Shown: one piece after another, positions 22,534-34,212 of the stretch | Layout of the letters: every line of letters begins with the position of its first letter | Position numbering within the stretch: position 1 is the first letter of the stretch | NCBI RefSeq assembly: GCF_003590095.1 | Contig: NW_020800402.1 | Span: forward strand, 62,001-126,000 | Length of the DNA stretch: 64,000 nt | From: Trichoplusia ni | Taxonomy: Eukaryota; Arthropoda; Insecta; Lepidoptera; Noctuidae | Reading direction: 5' to 3' | Notes under the pieces: model-generated | Databases searched by the model: none | Told to the model about the DNA's origin: nothing | The model's input: only the letters and a program-made list of their open reading frames with translations | Translations under genes and position numbers: made by a program

Positions 22534-23181
22534 CAGGTACAGAGTTCCAAGGGGAGAATAGGAAATAATGTTGTGGCGACTTAGTAACTACGAGTTGCCG
22601 AGTTGCATTTTAGTTATGGTATAGGAGTGCGGACGTGCGGCTCGTCAGTCGCTTAAAGTACCTCGCCCTGCCTCGTCGTGTGTTTAGTACGTAGTTCGCT
22701 ATAACGAACTATTGTGAAAACGGAAATCTAACGGTACGCGTACACGCTTGAGAATTATCGTATAATCTATGTATTTTGTCTTGTTAAACGTCCAAATTTT
22801 AATAAAAATTTTCTATCCACCGCAAAAAACCTCTATTCTCCCCGTTCTACAGCTAGTGTTAGATACTACCTCCATACCAAATGTGTAGGTCCAAGTGGGT
22901 ATTAAAGTATAGGGCTATGTGTGTCCTTGTTGTTATATCTGTGTTTTTTTGAAGACTCCTACGATAAGGAGTTTGATTCTTGTATTGTAAAGGGTTCACA
23001 AAAATGACAATTCTCTTTTAACGAAAGGTGACATCCGAGTGGAAATGTAGACGTGGATTACACAATTGCTTGATCAAGATCGCACTTATGTACAAGATCA
23101 AAACAAGACTCTCAATCACGGGTTTTGTGACTGAATGATGAATGTCACAGGCTGTGTATTAACAAAATCTCTTTTTTCCAG

Positions 23182-23305
23182 TTGGTGAGCATCTAGCGTT
23201 GTGCATGTAAACATGCGCGCTAGAGCGGGACACAAGATACCTTCGACAGTCAAAATGATTCCTTAGATATTGTAATTTTTAAATGAAATAAACAAATAAA
23301 AGACG
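23182..23305 (+). other. TCERG1: Possible TCERG1 3' untranslated terminal exon
   Basis: A strong acceptor (CTCTTTTTTCCAG) at 23169-23181 precedes non-coding sequence that leads to two AATAAA signals. With the CAGGTACAG donor next to the stop codon, this suggests one intron in the 3' UTR. Confidence 0.45.
23287..23300 (+). terminator. Two overlapping-range poly(A) signals
   Basis: AATAAA at 23287-23292 and again at 23295-23300, followed by a T- and GT-rich stretch, a normal arrangement for cleavage and polyadenylation. Confidence 0.6.
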
Positions 23306-24650
23306 TTTTTGTGTTTTATTAGCTGCACTAGAATTTGCAGTCGTGAAAATTAACATTATTGAAGCCTTTTTTGGATTTGTACGTTGTAGAGAAGAGACAA
23401 AAACGAAATTTCAACCATATTGACCTCATTTTTTTAAACTTCAGAACTTCGGAAAGGAAAAACCGATTTTGTTGATTTTTGTTTCATACGGGACCATAAG
23501 TTTTATACACAAGTATAGCTTAGCAGTTTTAATTGTAAAATGGTTATTAAAAAATAAGAAGTAATATTTTTTTTTCTAAAAAGTTCAATCTCAATGACAA
23601 TAACGAAATAAAAACGAAACATTATTTTTTAAATACATTTATTACTAAAATAACTTAAATTGGAGAATTGTTGTCTAATATTAACAACGAGACGCAAGTT
23701 TGACACCCAAAAGTCTCAAATTGATAATTATCAGATATTTGATACGAAAAAAAAACGGGAAGATTTCCCGCCATTTTAAACATCAACTTTTCATTGAATT
23801 GGCCAACTTGCTTGCGTCCACCTGAGTATTTCAAATCTTTATACATACCTAATAACGTAAATTTTAATACACTAGGTTAGGGTAAACAACATTCTCCTTC
23901 ACACTTTTAAATAAATAATAATACATTATAATGTTATAATTATTAAAAATACCATAATTATTTAGTAATAATTGTAGGACCCCGATTGAAAACCAACGAA
24001 ATAGTTTTTGTGACGTAAATGTTTATGAAACCCGCGACAAGGATTAAATTCCTTAGTGCGGGAGTAGTTTTTCTAATTAACCGGGAAATTACTGCTATTT
24101 TTATTTATTTATTTAATTATCACACTAATCTACCATTACAGGTTACTTAACCTAATGCGGTAGCTAGGACTAAACAAAGGTCTAAGTATTTATGTGAACT
24201 AGGGTTTCCAAGATTGAATTATTATGCACATAGTTGCAGGTCTAAATTCCAGCAACTGTTTTAATTTGTAATATTCTGATAATTCTGATATGCATAGGCA
24301 ATAAGTTAGCCTGAAACACATGCCCATCATTGCTCATCCTGGAATTGCTTGTTGCTTCATCCACTTTTCTCCTAGATATGAAATCCTTACTATTTACGAT
24401 TCCCATGTTTCAAATTTCTGTCTTTCCGCGATTTCTTGGAGTTCTCTGAATAAATTGGTTTCCAAGACTTTCAAAATCTTTGATTGATTTGTATCTTCTA
24501 TAACTTTAAGTCCATTGAATTAGATGCATGTTGTACTTATTATTTATTTCATATTATTTTGGTTATCAGTTTGGTTTTGGTTATTGACATTTTGTTACGT
24601 CTAGGTACCATTTTATCTCATCTTAACAAGCGATGTGTTTTGGCTTCGGC
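23306..24650. other. Intergenic stretch between convergent TCERG1 and DYNC2I2
   Basis: AT-rich. No coding block is supported. Confidence 0.5.
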
Positions 24651-24654
24651 TGCC

Positions 24655-24750
24655 AGTCTCACCGTCAGCTGAGCCCCGTGTGTTACCTCGCGACTGTCTA
24701 TCGGACAACACAACACATGTTACTGTAACACAGTATCACATAGTAAGACT
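24655..24750 (+). repeat. Dispersed repeat, family J (partial)
   Basis: GTGTTACCTCGCGACTGTCT and CACATGTTACTGTAACACAG match the 10122 copy; it stops short of the full length. Confidence 0.65.
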
Positions 24751-25071
24751 GTGCAAATACTTACAATATTAAATTGATGACATCGCGCCGTCGACAAATA
24801 TTTTTTCCCGCCGTAATTTGACAGCACACACCCGACAGCCATCTTAATTTTACACTTGTTTAAAGATGTCATTTCTAAGCCCTTTATATTATGTTCCTAC
24901 GATTTTAATGAAAAAATGTACCTACCAATTTAAACGAAAGCATTTTTTTAAAATTTCCAGAATGTTGGTTTTCCATACAGGGTAACTAAGGTTATGTTAA
25001 AATAATCTTACACAGGACTATTATAACGTAATAAATGCAATAAGTCTTTGTAATTGAATGCACCTAGTTAT

Positions 25072-25171
25072 TTAAAAGTCCAGATCTTCGGGGGTCAGTC
25101 TTATGCGGCGTGATGGCAACTCCCAGATGTGAACGTTGCTGTCTGAATCACCGGCGGCTATGCGGCAAACA
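25072..25171 (-). CDS. DYNC2I2: DYNC2I2 exon 3 (last WD blade)
   Basis: After acceptor CCATTTACAG the frame reads VCRIAAGDSDSNVHIWELPS and ends RLTPEDLDF with TAA. Too short to appear as an obvious ORF, but phase and the GD-x-W pattern fit the closing WD strand. Confidence 0.85.
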
Positions 25172-28100
25172 CTGTAAATGGAGAAAACAAACTGGTTTTA
25201 AAAAGGTCGAGATATGCGATTATTATGCTAGCCATAGACCGAGATTGTTGGAACGAGTGAAAAGGTATTTTGCCCTTCAGTGCATGACTTTAATTATACA
25301 GAGCTATGGCTTATAATAAAGTAAATTTAAAATAAAAATGCGATTATTAGAAACCGCCGTTGAGTTAGCAATGTCTGCGATGGGCAGAAATCCCTAATTA
25401 TTTTTGTATGTATGGTGACGTTTTAATAGTTCCTTAATAAATAACTAAAATACAATATCCATCTTTGAATTATTTTTGAATAACCATAGCAGTTCTGGTA
25501 TCTGCTGAAATTAAAAGAATCTGTAAAAGTTTCAATTCTAAAATGTTAAAGTTTGTCGTGTCATTCAACCGAAAGGGAGATAAGCGAATAAAATGACTAA
25601 TACCCAAACCAGAACCCGCCTACCTGAATATATTAATATACCGAATTATGTCGCTTCATTTTAAAAGATCGATCAATCAGACATTTTTTGTGACATAACA
25701 GTACACCATTATCTATACTTACTAATATTATAAAGAGGAAAGATTTGTTTGTTCGTTTGACAAAAATAGGCTTCGAAACTACTGGACCGATATGAAAAAT
25801 TATTTCACTGTTGAGAAGCTACATTATTTCCGCTGAACATTGGCTATAATTTATTTCAAAAATATTAGGGTTCCGTAAGAAAATTACGATTTTGCTAATC
25901 ATAAATCTTTAACCACGCGGTCGAAGTCGCGGGCAACTGCTAGTCGTTTATGCTGGTTACTACCTAGATCTATCATTGCATATAGGATTCCTGCAGTAAG
26001 GAATTCTTAATCCTTGTATGGCGGGGGGTATCACAAACAAACATATAAATCACGTGCACAAAGACACCCAGACTCAGAACAAGCATTAGTTTATCACACG
26101 AATGCTTGTTCTACGAGGGGATCGAACCCACGACACGCCGCGCAAATTAAGATGGCGTGGTGACTTCAACCACTCGGCTAACCGCGCAATCAAATTGAAG
26201 AATGCTATGATATATTCTATCGCACGATCATTAATAGTGGCAGAGAAAAATATGGAACACTTGCAACCCTTAGCAGCAAGTTTTAAATTATATTATATAC
26301 ACGGTGATATTTTTGTCGTCTCACAAAAGCAGCCCAGTTCATGTATCCGATATTAGGCGCGATTATTATTTTATCATCAACTAAGATAATAGGCACGAAG
26401 AAAAAATAGTAATACGTGAGAAATCTGAAACATCCTGTTAAAAATGTACAACTCACCCGCTCTGATTGACAGTGACAGCGGTCACGAAGCCGCCGGGCCC
26501 CGTCAGCCCGTCTACAGGCAGGGCGCGGCCGCTGCACACGTTGTACACCTTGATGAGCTGACCCTCGGGCCGGGCCAGCCCCAGCAGCACCACGCACGGG
26601 TTGTTCGGGAGCCACGCGAGGCAGGATATTGACATATCGTGCATAATTACCTTGGGGTGTTTGAATGGAGTTAGGGAGGGAGCTAAAGGTTACTTAATTG
26701 ATTAATGTTTGTTTAAATGATACAATTTTGAGAGCCTGAGTGTTATGGTTTTGAAGTATCCTCTTTTTTGTAAACGACTCCCTTTCTTAGGAGTTTAATC
26801 GTTTTGTCGCGGGGGTTTCACATGCACTTAGGCTCAGGACAAGCATTCGTGAGTGATAGAAATGCTTGTCCTACGCGGGGATCGAACCCACGCAGTGAGT
26901 TTCGCGTGGTGACCTCAACCACTCGGTTCACCATAGTAGCCTTTTCCTAACTATGTTGTGGTCGGCTTAAGTCTATCCAGATGCTAAATACCAGTGTTTT
27001 ACTAGGAGCGAGCATATTTGACCTCCTCAAACCAGTACCAATACCTGGACAACACGATACCTCTTAATAAGCAGAGTTGTCAGGCTTTATAGCTTCTGAC
27101 TACTTGTAACGACGGTCAAACATGCGTTATTAGCGGCCAGGACCCAAAATTCAAGGTGCCTTGCAAAACACGGAGGAACTCGTTATGACATACTTAGATC
27201 ATCACCCACTGGCTAAGCCGCTGACCGTATCAAGCGTAGTTTAAACTAAGATCGATCCACTTGTGCAGCGGCAGATTAGCTACGAGATGTATTCAGATAA
27301 AATCAGATAATGATGAAATTGAATTTTATGAGCTCTGGAAAAATATTAAATAGTTACTATGATCCAAATTAACAAAAACGAAACATCTCACCATCATCGG
27401 GCTATTGTGATTAATATCATAGACCCTCAGTTCAGACTCGACGCACGCCGACACGAAGACTCCAGGCTTCTGGACGCTGAAGGCCACGTCCACCACATAC
27501 GTGGCGTGCCCCTCCAACATCTGATACACAGGGTCCACCATCTTACTGTTGGGAATCGAATGATAAGTCTTCGTCTTACAAAGATACAGTTTCCCCGTAG
27601 TTGACCCAACGACGAAAATATCATCGGGAACCTTCTGATCGCTCGGTCTTAATGGATATGTCTTTATAAAGTCGAAGCAGGTGACGTTAACCGGAGTCGA
27701 AAGCCGCGACCCGTTGATGTGATAACAAATAACGTTCTCGAATATTTTGAGGTTGGCATTCACTTGCCAAATGTTCAAGCTGCCGTCGCACCCTGACGAC
27801 ATCAGAATGTGGTCGGACGCGCCGCGTCGCTTCCCTGTATTAACAATGTGCATTGTAAGGTAGCTGTTGGCTAAGGTTGCGTCCGCCCATTTAAGCCCTG
27901 TCACGCGTTTGGAACTGTGCGACCCAGCCGGCGACGTGAGTAGGACAGCATCCAAATTCCTCAAATTACACAAAACAACTTCACCAGAGGTCGTCCCGTA
28001 AGCGAGTAAAGCCGCTACGGACGGATGGTACTTTATTTTATTGATACAACTCTTCTCTGTGACATCTAAGCTTCTGACAAAAGTGTCGCCCGCTGTGCGT

Positions 28101-28609
28101 TTGATGGTAAAAATTCGGATTAAACCGACATCTGTGCACCAGTTTTCGTGTTGACTTTTGCCGATGGAGACGGCGAGGGAGTTGCCGGCGCTGCTCCAAC
28201 AGATGTCCAGGACACAGCGGGACTCATCCCCGCCCCCTAAACCGGGTAAGTCAGTCAGTTTAATGGTTTGGAACAACTTAGCATTGAGGACCTCCTCCTC
28301 ATCAGAATCGCTAGAGTTATAAAGTAATTCTCTGTCGCTTTGGTCCAGTTGCTCCATCATTGTGGGCATGACCTTCTGTAAGAACTCGTTCAGTCCAGGC
28401 GGTGGGTATTCTTTGAGAATATCATCCTGTGCGTTTAAATCTTCAGGTGTAGCCAACGACCCGCTTTCTTTCTGCACGTTAGTCTGTGTTCCAACTCCAG
28501 ACTCTTGAAAATTCGTTGTTTGTGTCGACGAATCAGTTTTCTCACTTTTATTGAGCGTTACGGAGTCAAAGCCTACTGCTTCGCCGTCGTAACCACTTAA
28601 ACCAGACAT
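25072..28609 (-). CDS. DYNC2I2: Dynein-2 intermediate chain 2 (DYNC2I2/WDR34), complete, three exons
   Basis: DYNC2I2 is the WD-repeat intermediate chain of cytoplasmic dynein-2, the motor for retrograde intraflagellar transport in cilia. Coding exons (minus strand) are 28609-27392, 26650-26457 and 25171-25072, with good GT/AG borders and agreeing phases; together 1512 nt or 503 residues, close to human WDR34 (536). The N-terminus is disordered and holds two TQT motifs (residues 29-31 and 41-43), the core of LC8 light-chain sites; an acidic run SSDSDEEE lies near 99-106. From about 115 onward are WD repeats (LNIWQV, LRVYDIN, and the last blade AAGDSDSNVHIWEL). The ATG at 28609 is the first in a long open frame. 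The nearest alternative is another dynein intermediate chain such as WDR60, but size and the TQT pair favour WDR34. Confidence 0.85.
25712..25943 (+). mobile_element. Helitron-like repeat related to family C
   Basis: Starts TCTATACTTACTAATATTAT and ends GTCGAAGTCGCGGGCAACTG then CTAG, flanked by A and T. It lies in the second intron of DYNC2I2. Confidence 0.65.
25995..26190 (-). mobile_element. tRNA-derived SINE, family 3
   Basis: On the minus strand the tRNA-like head contains GTGTCGTGGGTTCGATCCCC; the body has AACAAGCATTCGTGTGATAA and CTGAGTCTGGGTGTCTTTG. Confidence 0.75.
26297..26415. mobile_element. MITE-M, partial copy
   Basis: Contains ATATACACGGTGATATTTTT, AAAAGCAGCCCAGTTCATGT and TTTTATCATCAACTAAGATA, all present in the complete element at 53732-54099. 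The second inverted arm is missing. It ends about 40 bp from a DYNC2I2 exon. Confidence 0.7.
26457..26650 (-). CDS. DYNC2I2: DYNC2I2 exon 2
   Basis: Frame reads VIMHDMSISCLAWLPNNPCV, then VLLGLARPEGQLIKVYNV, a typical WD blade. Acceptor CACCCCAAG, donor GTGAGT; ends two bases into a codon, completed by exon 3. The weak AAG acceptor makes the 5' border slightly uncertain. Confidence 0.8.
26795..26937 (-). mobile_element. tRNA-derived SINE, family 3
   Basis: On the minus strand GTGGGTTCGATCCCCGCGTA is followed by GGACAAGCATTTCTATCACT and CTGAGCCTAAGTGCATGTG. Confidence 0.75.
26938..27270 (-). mobile_element. LINE-tail or long SINE repeat, family F
   Basis: On the plus strand it reads CTTTTCCTAACTATGTTGTG, then AACACGGAGGAACTCGTTAT and CCGCTGACCGTATCAAGCGT, the reverse of the family orientation. 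It fills most of DYNC2I2 intron 1. Confidence 0.65.
27392..28609 (-). CDS. DYNC2I2: DYNC2I2 exon 1
   Basis: Encodes 406 residues: a disordered N-terminus with two LC8-type TQT motifs, an acidic patch, then most of the WD propeller, ending VYDINHNSPMM before donor GTGAGA. The open frame runs on past this donor for about 20 residues, but the splice is supported by exon 2 continuing the propeller. Confidence 0.88.
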
Positions 28610-29362
28610 GTTTATAATAATATTATTTGTTTTATTTAATATTCTAAGGTTAAACTCTTGTTTTCGGTGACAACCACTGTTTATGTGTACAAAACAGTCT
28701 TTTGTTGTTTTGTCATCACCATGGCAACGGATTTTGAATTAGTTTTGTTGCCAGTGCGATGCTTGAAAAGAGATTTCTACACTATCTGTATTTAGTATTT
28801 TAACTGGTTTCTGAAAAACGCCTTCTGGTTTATGTTATTCGAGTGCTTAATTTCCTTTTTCATTTATCTTCGTGACACGGTAGCCTAAGTCTGGTAATCC
28901 CTGCGTTACGGGTAGTAGTCACTTAAATTTTAATTGATCATTTAATTATTTTAGCTTCACAATAAAACTAAAACAGGCTGCAAGTCACTCCATAGAAATT
29001 GCGTATAATAGCAGAAGTATGGATGGACTCTAAAAAACGTATTAATAAATGAAAAACGTGGGTATTCCTTTTTTTATTTATTTACTTCACCAACTTAAAA
29101 CTATCTGTACAGGTAAGTACCACCTAATGCGACAGTTCAAGTAATATTATAATTATTTAAACACTTATATCTATACAAATTTTCAACATTATTTTAAATC
29201 GACTTTAAATGTAAGGTTTTGAATGTCACTCCATTCAAATTCTATTAAAATTGATTCAGCCGTTTTTATAGTTGTAAATTGCATTGTGAGTTAGCATTAA
29301 AACGTGGGAAAAATAACCATCAATAAACACACAAATAAATCAACAATAAATAGTAATCTATA
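28610..29362. other. Upstream region of DYNC2I2
   Basis: Holds the presumed promoter and 5' UTR of DYNC2I2. I see no clear TATA box or second gene. Confidence 0.4.
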
Positions 29363-29470
29363 TCTATACTAATATATAAAGCTGAAGAGTTTGTTTGTTT
29401 GTTTAAACGCTCTAATCTCACCACCGCTCTATCTTCTAACCACGCGGACGAAGTCGGGGGCAACAGCTAG
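29363..29470 (+). mobile_element. Helitron-like repeat, family C, internally deleted
   Basis: Begins TCTATACTAATATATAAAGC and ends GGGGCAACAGCTAG within only 108 bp; the middle of the element is missing. Confidence 0.65.
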
Positions 29471-29837
29471 TCTCAGTATAAAATAATAAAAGTAGAAGCA
29501 AACAATTATGTAACAATGAAAATAATAATGTAAAACAAGACATTTTTTTCTATATATTTGACTTTCGTTTAAGTACTTAGTTACACGTTTAATTTTGCAA
29601 TATGTAAACACCACGTGTTTTGTGACGTCACATTATAATTCAAAATGCAAACATTACTTAGACATCAATGTGACGCGGTGCGATGTTAATTCAGTAACAG
29701 CTGTGTCGAATGACGATTATTTACACAGAGTTAAATTAATAATTGCTCTTGTAATTTAATTACCTATTAAGATAAGATCTTGTACAGGGCACACTAATAA
29801 AAGTAATCGTATGTATGAGAATCCCGTCATCATCGTC

Positions 29838-30190
29838 CTAGACTTTTCCCAACTATGTTGGGGTCGGCTTTTACCTGGGCACACAATACCTCTAAGTTAA
29901 ATTGGTTGTCAGTCTTTCTAGCTCCTGACGACCCATAACGAATGTATTACGTATGTGTCTAATAACAGCCAGGGTCCACAGTTTAACGTGCCTTCCGAAA
30001 CATGGAGAACTCTTTATGCCATAGATGGTCTCCCATCCACGGGTCGATTGCACAGATAGCGTTGTATGTAGGTCACTAGGTTGAGGAGGTTAGATCGGCA
30101 GTCGCTCCTTGTAAAACACTGGTACTTAGCTGAATCCGGTTAGACTAGAAGTCGACCCCAACATAGTTGGGGAAAGACCAGAATGATGAT
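29838..30190. mobile_element. Family F repeat, rearranged
   Basis: TTTTCCCAACTATGTTGGGG near the left end is on the minus orientation, and CCCCAACATAGTTGGGGAAA at the right end is on the plus orientation, giving a foldback-like composite with family F pieces between. Confidence 0.55.
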
Positions 30191-30199
30191 TTTATTTTG

Positions 30200-30660
30200 A
30201 TTCTGCTCTCGTCTAGTCCTGAGAGTACTTTCAAGAGAGGCGTAATTTCGCTGTCACTGCACTAATTGGCACTAGTGTACCAATCTTGATTAAGTTAAAG
30301 ATGAATTCGATTCGGTAAAATGATTTATAATAGACGCCGTTTCAGTGTGACCTCACTCACATGCAATTATATTTGAGGTCTAAAGTGATGAACATGGTTT
30401 TCTTATAAAATACAAATAAAGCCTTGATTGAATGTTTGTTTAATTATAATTATTGCGTCAACAGTAAATTGCTTTCCATGGTTTCGTAATTGACATACTT
30501 TTATGATTTCTTATATCTAATATAAAAAATACGTTTTGCTTTCTGTATGAGAGCCACTTTAAATATTATTATTTTTTATTAAAAATATTAATATAATATT
30601 TTTTATTAAAAAATTAATAGATGGAAATAATATGAATGGCCACGTTTTATTTAATGACAA
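30200..30660. other. AT-rich intergenic, no feature
   Basis: Includes a near-perfect AATATTATTATTTTTTATTA-type low-complexity stretch at about 30560-30615. Confidence 0.45.
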
Positions 30661-30669
30661 ATTTTATAA

Positions 30670-30830
30670 TTGTAAATTGCATTGTCTTTGGGTTTGAAGC
30701 TACCCTGAAAATTTCAGCCTGCAAGCTTATTGGGAAATGCCTTATAAATGAAGGAACGACAAACAAACAAACAAACAAACAAGAAACTGAGTTTATAAGA
30801 ACGAGGGAAAAGAAAACATGCTTTCTTTAT
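30670..30830 (+). repeat. Dispersed repeat, family N
   Basis: TTGTAAATTGCATTG, GAAGCTACCCTGAAAATTTC and a (ACAA)n run match copies at 41930-42450 and 55995-56160. The class is unknown. Confidence 0.6.
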
Positions 30831-30899
30831 GAAAGGCCACAGATTCTTTTTGTATCTAATTAGTGATAAACTTGCTATCAGTGATCACTTTTCAGAAGA

Positions 30900-32430
30900 T
30901 AGATCAGGTTGGGAACGCATGAAACGGTGAAGGTGTATGGCAATGCGTTGCAATCCTTCACACAAGTTAGTTCGACACCTACCGAAGCTTGAATATTTTC
31001 ATTGTATAAATATTCTAGACCGTGTAAAGTTACCCTTTTCTGCACCCTTTTTTATGTAACACTAGCTGTTGCCCGCGTGGGCAGCAACACTAGCGTGGTG
31101 ATCAATGCTTAAACCTTCCCTTTACAGGAAGAGGCCTGTGCCCAGCAGTGGGACATTTATTGATCCTGTTATATTTTAGATACAAAACAAACAGCTATGC
31201 TAATCATACAAATAGTGTTCCAGGGTGGGAATTGAACCGTTCGAAATATTATGATAAGAAGGTAATTAAACACAACACACTTAATTAAATAAAATATTGA
31301 TTTATTAAAAATAATCGGGAATACAGTAGGAAAATATGGTCACTTGGGCCTTACATTAAATAATATAAAATATTGTAATACTCAATAATATAGGATTAAA
31401 CTTAGAACTAGATTGCGATTCGAAAATGTTAATACAAAATTAAAATAAATGCGATTCAAAAAGAAAAAGAAACATTAATTTAGTGAGAGTCGACCAGGTT
31501 TTGATAAAAACTTATTTATCATACATTTTGTTTCCCAACCGTTGCTTAACCACAAATTTTATAATAGAAATACATAATTTTCATTTGTGAAAAATACAAC
31601 TGTTTAGCTACAACGGTTCATGAGATACAGCCTGGTAAAATACAGACATATTGCAGAGCCTTTTTTTGTCTTATTCTTTGGGAACAAAACTATTAAAATA
31701 ATTTGCAAAAGAAATGTAGGTACTATCAATTTACGAATACAAAATGGCGACCATATAGGCAAGAAATTTATGACAGGATGTAAAATTATTATTATTGATA
31801 TTTAATAGTTATTTTTACAGAAATACCTTGATAAGTAAGTAATTATTTTTAACGACAATCTCACGACCATTTAATGCAAACTTAAATATAAAAATATTAA
31901 CTGTTATTTTTACATTCTCACGATTTTTTGAGTTATATACATTTTTATTTCCATTTTTTTTGTGTTTTAATTTGCAAAGCATTGGGTGTAATGATAATAA
32001 TTATATTTTAAATATCACTATACATGCATTAAACCTTTATAATTGTCTAACATTGCCATAATCTACACCGTTTTTTAACTTTTTATTTTAAATTTTTGTT
32101 TCATAAATGTTTTTTTGCATCAAGTATTTATGAAAACCCGGTCAAGTATAAATCATCTAAAAACTAGGAGATTAAGTAGAGGATAATGAAAATAACTTAT
32201 AATCTAAAATGAAAGGCAGTTATAAGCGAAACATATTGAAAGCGGCCTATTCTTTAAACATTCTAAATAAAGAATATAGCTATCATGAAATACAAATAAT
32301 AATTAATGAATCATTTAATAAATTGCAAATCGAAATCAAATTGATGATATTTTGATGATGTTTTTAAGACTTACTAAATAATTTTATCTGTTTATACCTT
32401 CTCAAGTATATAAAAAACTCAGACGTAGAC
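30900..32430. other. Very AT-rich intergenic region
   Basis: No gene supported. A short GAGGCCTGTGCCCAGCAGTG phrase near 31130 is a common retroelement fragment. TTTATT at about 31294 could be a poly(A) signal for a minus-strand transcript. Confidence 0.4.
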
Positions 32431-32444
32431 CAAACCTTTGTAAT

Positions 32445-32515
32445 CACACAAACACTTGTCCTACGCGGGGATGGAACCCGCACTACGTCTACGTGGCCAA
32501 CTCGGCTTTCGGTGC
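32445..32515 (-). mobile_element. SINE family 3 fragment
   Basis: Plus strand shows CACACAAACACTTGTCCTAC and GCGGGGATGGAACCCGCAC, the inverse of the family tRNA-like head. Confidence 0.55.
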
Positions 32516-32924
32516 GTTCAAAAATAATTTAAAATAAATCTTTTTGCTGGGTATTAATAATAATTACAGTGCTACACATTATTAAAATCTCATAATTAAA
32601 GAAAAAATATTTGAAAAAAAAAGTACAAAAAATTTGATACATTATACAATTACGTTATGTTCGATATAATGACTGTAAAATATTTTAATGTTAAAAATTA
32701 TTAAAAAAATATAATACTTACAAAACATTGATCTAAAATATGTCACAAAAGCGAAATTGTTAATTAATTAATTAAAAATTATGTTTTAAGGACTTAAAAA
32801 GGGTACGTCGAAAATAAAAATTGATTTTATAGTGACACAGAGGAATAACATTTAGATAGACTATATATTTGATAAATTTACCGTAGTATCAGGATCGCGA
32901 CAATAATTCGAATCACTTGACCCC

Positions 32925-33008
32925 GCCGCGTCTGCTCATGATTAAGGACTCCGGTTGGGTCCGAAACTAGTCGGGCGATCCCGATACATACGCGTCAGTA
33001 AACCGTTC
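32925..33008 (-). mobile_element. MITE-A partial copy
   Basis: Carries GACTCCGGTTGGGTCCGAAA and CTAGTCGGGCGATCCCGATA, then CGCGTCAGTAAACCGTT. Only one terminal arm is preserved. Confidence 0.7.
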
Positions 33009-33249
33009 TAAAAAGAATTATGGATCCAAAAAAATATATTTTGTTTTCCGATATTTTTCAACAAAACTAATTAAATATATCATAGTGAAATAACTGATGG
33101 TTACATATTAAATGATTATATAAACTTAAATCAATAAATAGTACTTGTTTTGAATCTCTACGTTCACTTAATTATATTGAGAGCACCTATACGATAAAAA
33201 AATAAAAATATTTTGACGCCAACATTAACTTATAGACAGATTTTAAGTT

Positions 33250-34030
33250 TCGATATTGGCGCCCACCGTGGGGCAGCCCACAAGCGTGGTGATCAACGCT
33301 CGTTCTCTGTATGAGAGGCTTGCAGTGGGACAGTTACAGGCTGGTGTTATTAACAGTTTAGACGACCTCCGTGGTCGAGTGGCGTACGCACCGGTTTCAA
33401 GGTGTCGTCAGCTCTGAGGTCCCGGGTTCGATCCCCGGTCGAGTCAATGTAAAAAATTCACATTTCTACATTGTCTCGGGTCTGGGTGTTTGTGGTACCT
33501 TCGTTGTATCTGAATTCCATACCACAAGTGCTTTAGCAACTTACTTTGGGTTCAGAACAATGTATGTGATGTTGTCCGCATTTATTTATTTATTATAGTT
33601 TCGGTAATGGTGCCCCACCGTGGGGCAGCTCACAAGCGTGGTGATCAATGCTCGTTCTCTGTATGAGAGGCCTGCAGTGGGACAGTTACAGGCTGGTGTT
33701 ATTAACAGCTTCGGTAATGGTGCCCCACCGTGGGGCAGCTCACAAGCGTGGTGATCAATGCTCGTTCTCTGTATGAGAGGCCTGCAGTGGGACAGTTACA
33801 GGCTGGCGTTATTAACAGCTTCGGTAATGGCGCCCCACCGTGGGGCAGCTCACAAGCGCGGTGATCAATGCTCGTTCTCTGTATGAGAGGCCTGCAGTGG
33901 GACAGTTACAGGCTGGTGTTATTAACAGCTTCGGTAATGGCGCCCCACCGTGGGGCAGCTCACAAGCGCGGTGATCAATGCTCGTTCTCTGTATGAGAGG
34001 CCTGCAGTGGGACAGTTACAGGCTGGTGTT
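33250..34030 (+). repeat. 110-bp tandem array, five units, one gap filled by a SINE
   Basis: Units begin TCGGTAATGG at 33601, 33711, 33821 and 33931, exactly 110 bp apart, and a diverged first unit starts at about 33250. Each has CACCGTGGGGCAGCTCACAA and AATGCTCGTTCTCTGTATGA. The four right-hand units are nearly identical, so amplification is recent. Confidence 0.9.
33360..33596 (+). mobile_element. tRNA-derived SINE, family 1, inserted in the tandem array
   Basis: Head GACGACCTCCGTGGTCGAGT, B-box-like GGTTCGATCCCCGGTCG and a TTTATTTATTTATTA tail. AGTTT flanks both sides (33355-33359 and 33597-33601) as a short target duplication. Confidence 0.85.
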
Positions 34031-34132
34031 ATTCTGCCTTCGTATAAGTTAACATTCAGCTATTACTCGAGCCTTGTCTCTTTTAAATAGCCTTGAGACA
34101 ATTAGATCTATATATTATACAGCATCTATTTT

Positions 34133-34212
34133 CATCTTACTATGTGACTGTGTCACAGTAACATGTGTAGTGTTGTCAGATAGACAGTCGCGAGGTAACA
34201 TACGGGTTCAGC
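34133..34212 (-). repeat. Dispersed repeat, family J fragment
   Basis: TGTCACAGTAACATGTGTAG and GATAGACAGTCGCGAGGTAA are the inverse of the 10122 copy. Confidence 0.65.

Noticed and set aside
25110..25316. Plus-strand 68-codon Cys/Arg-rich frame that looks like a small zinc-binding protein
   Set aside because: It is opposite the last DYNC2I2 exon (25072-25171), whose phase and WD motif are well supported; the cysteines come from antisense reading.
33601..34030. CRISPR-like regular spacing of repeats
   Set aside because: The 110-bp units are contiguous tandem repeats without unique spacers, in a eukaryotic genome.
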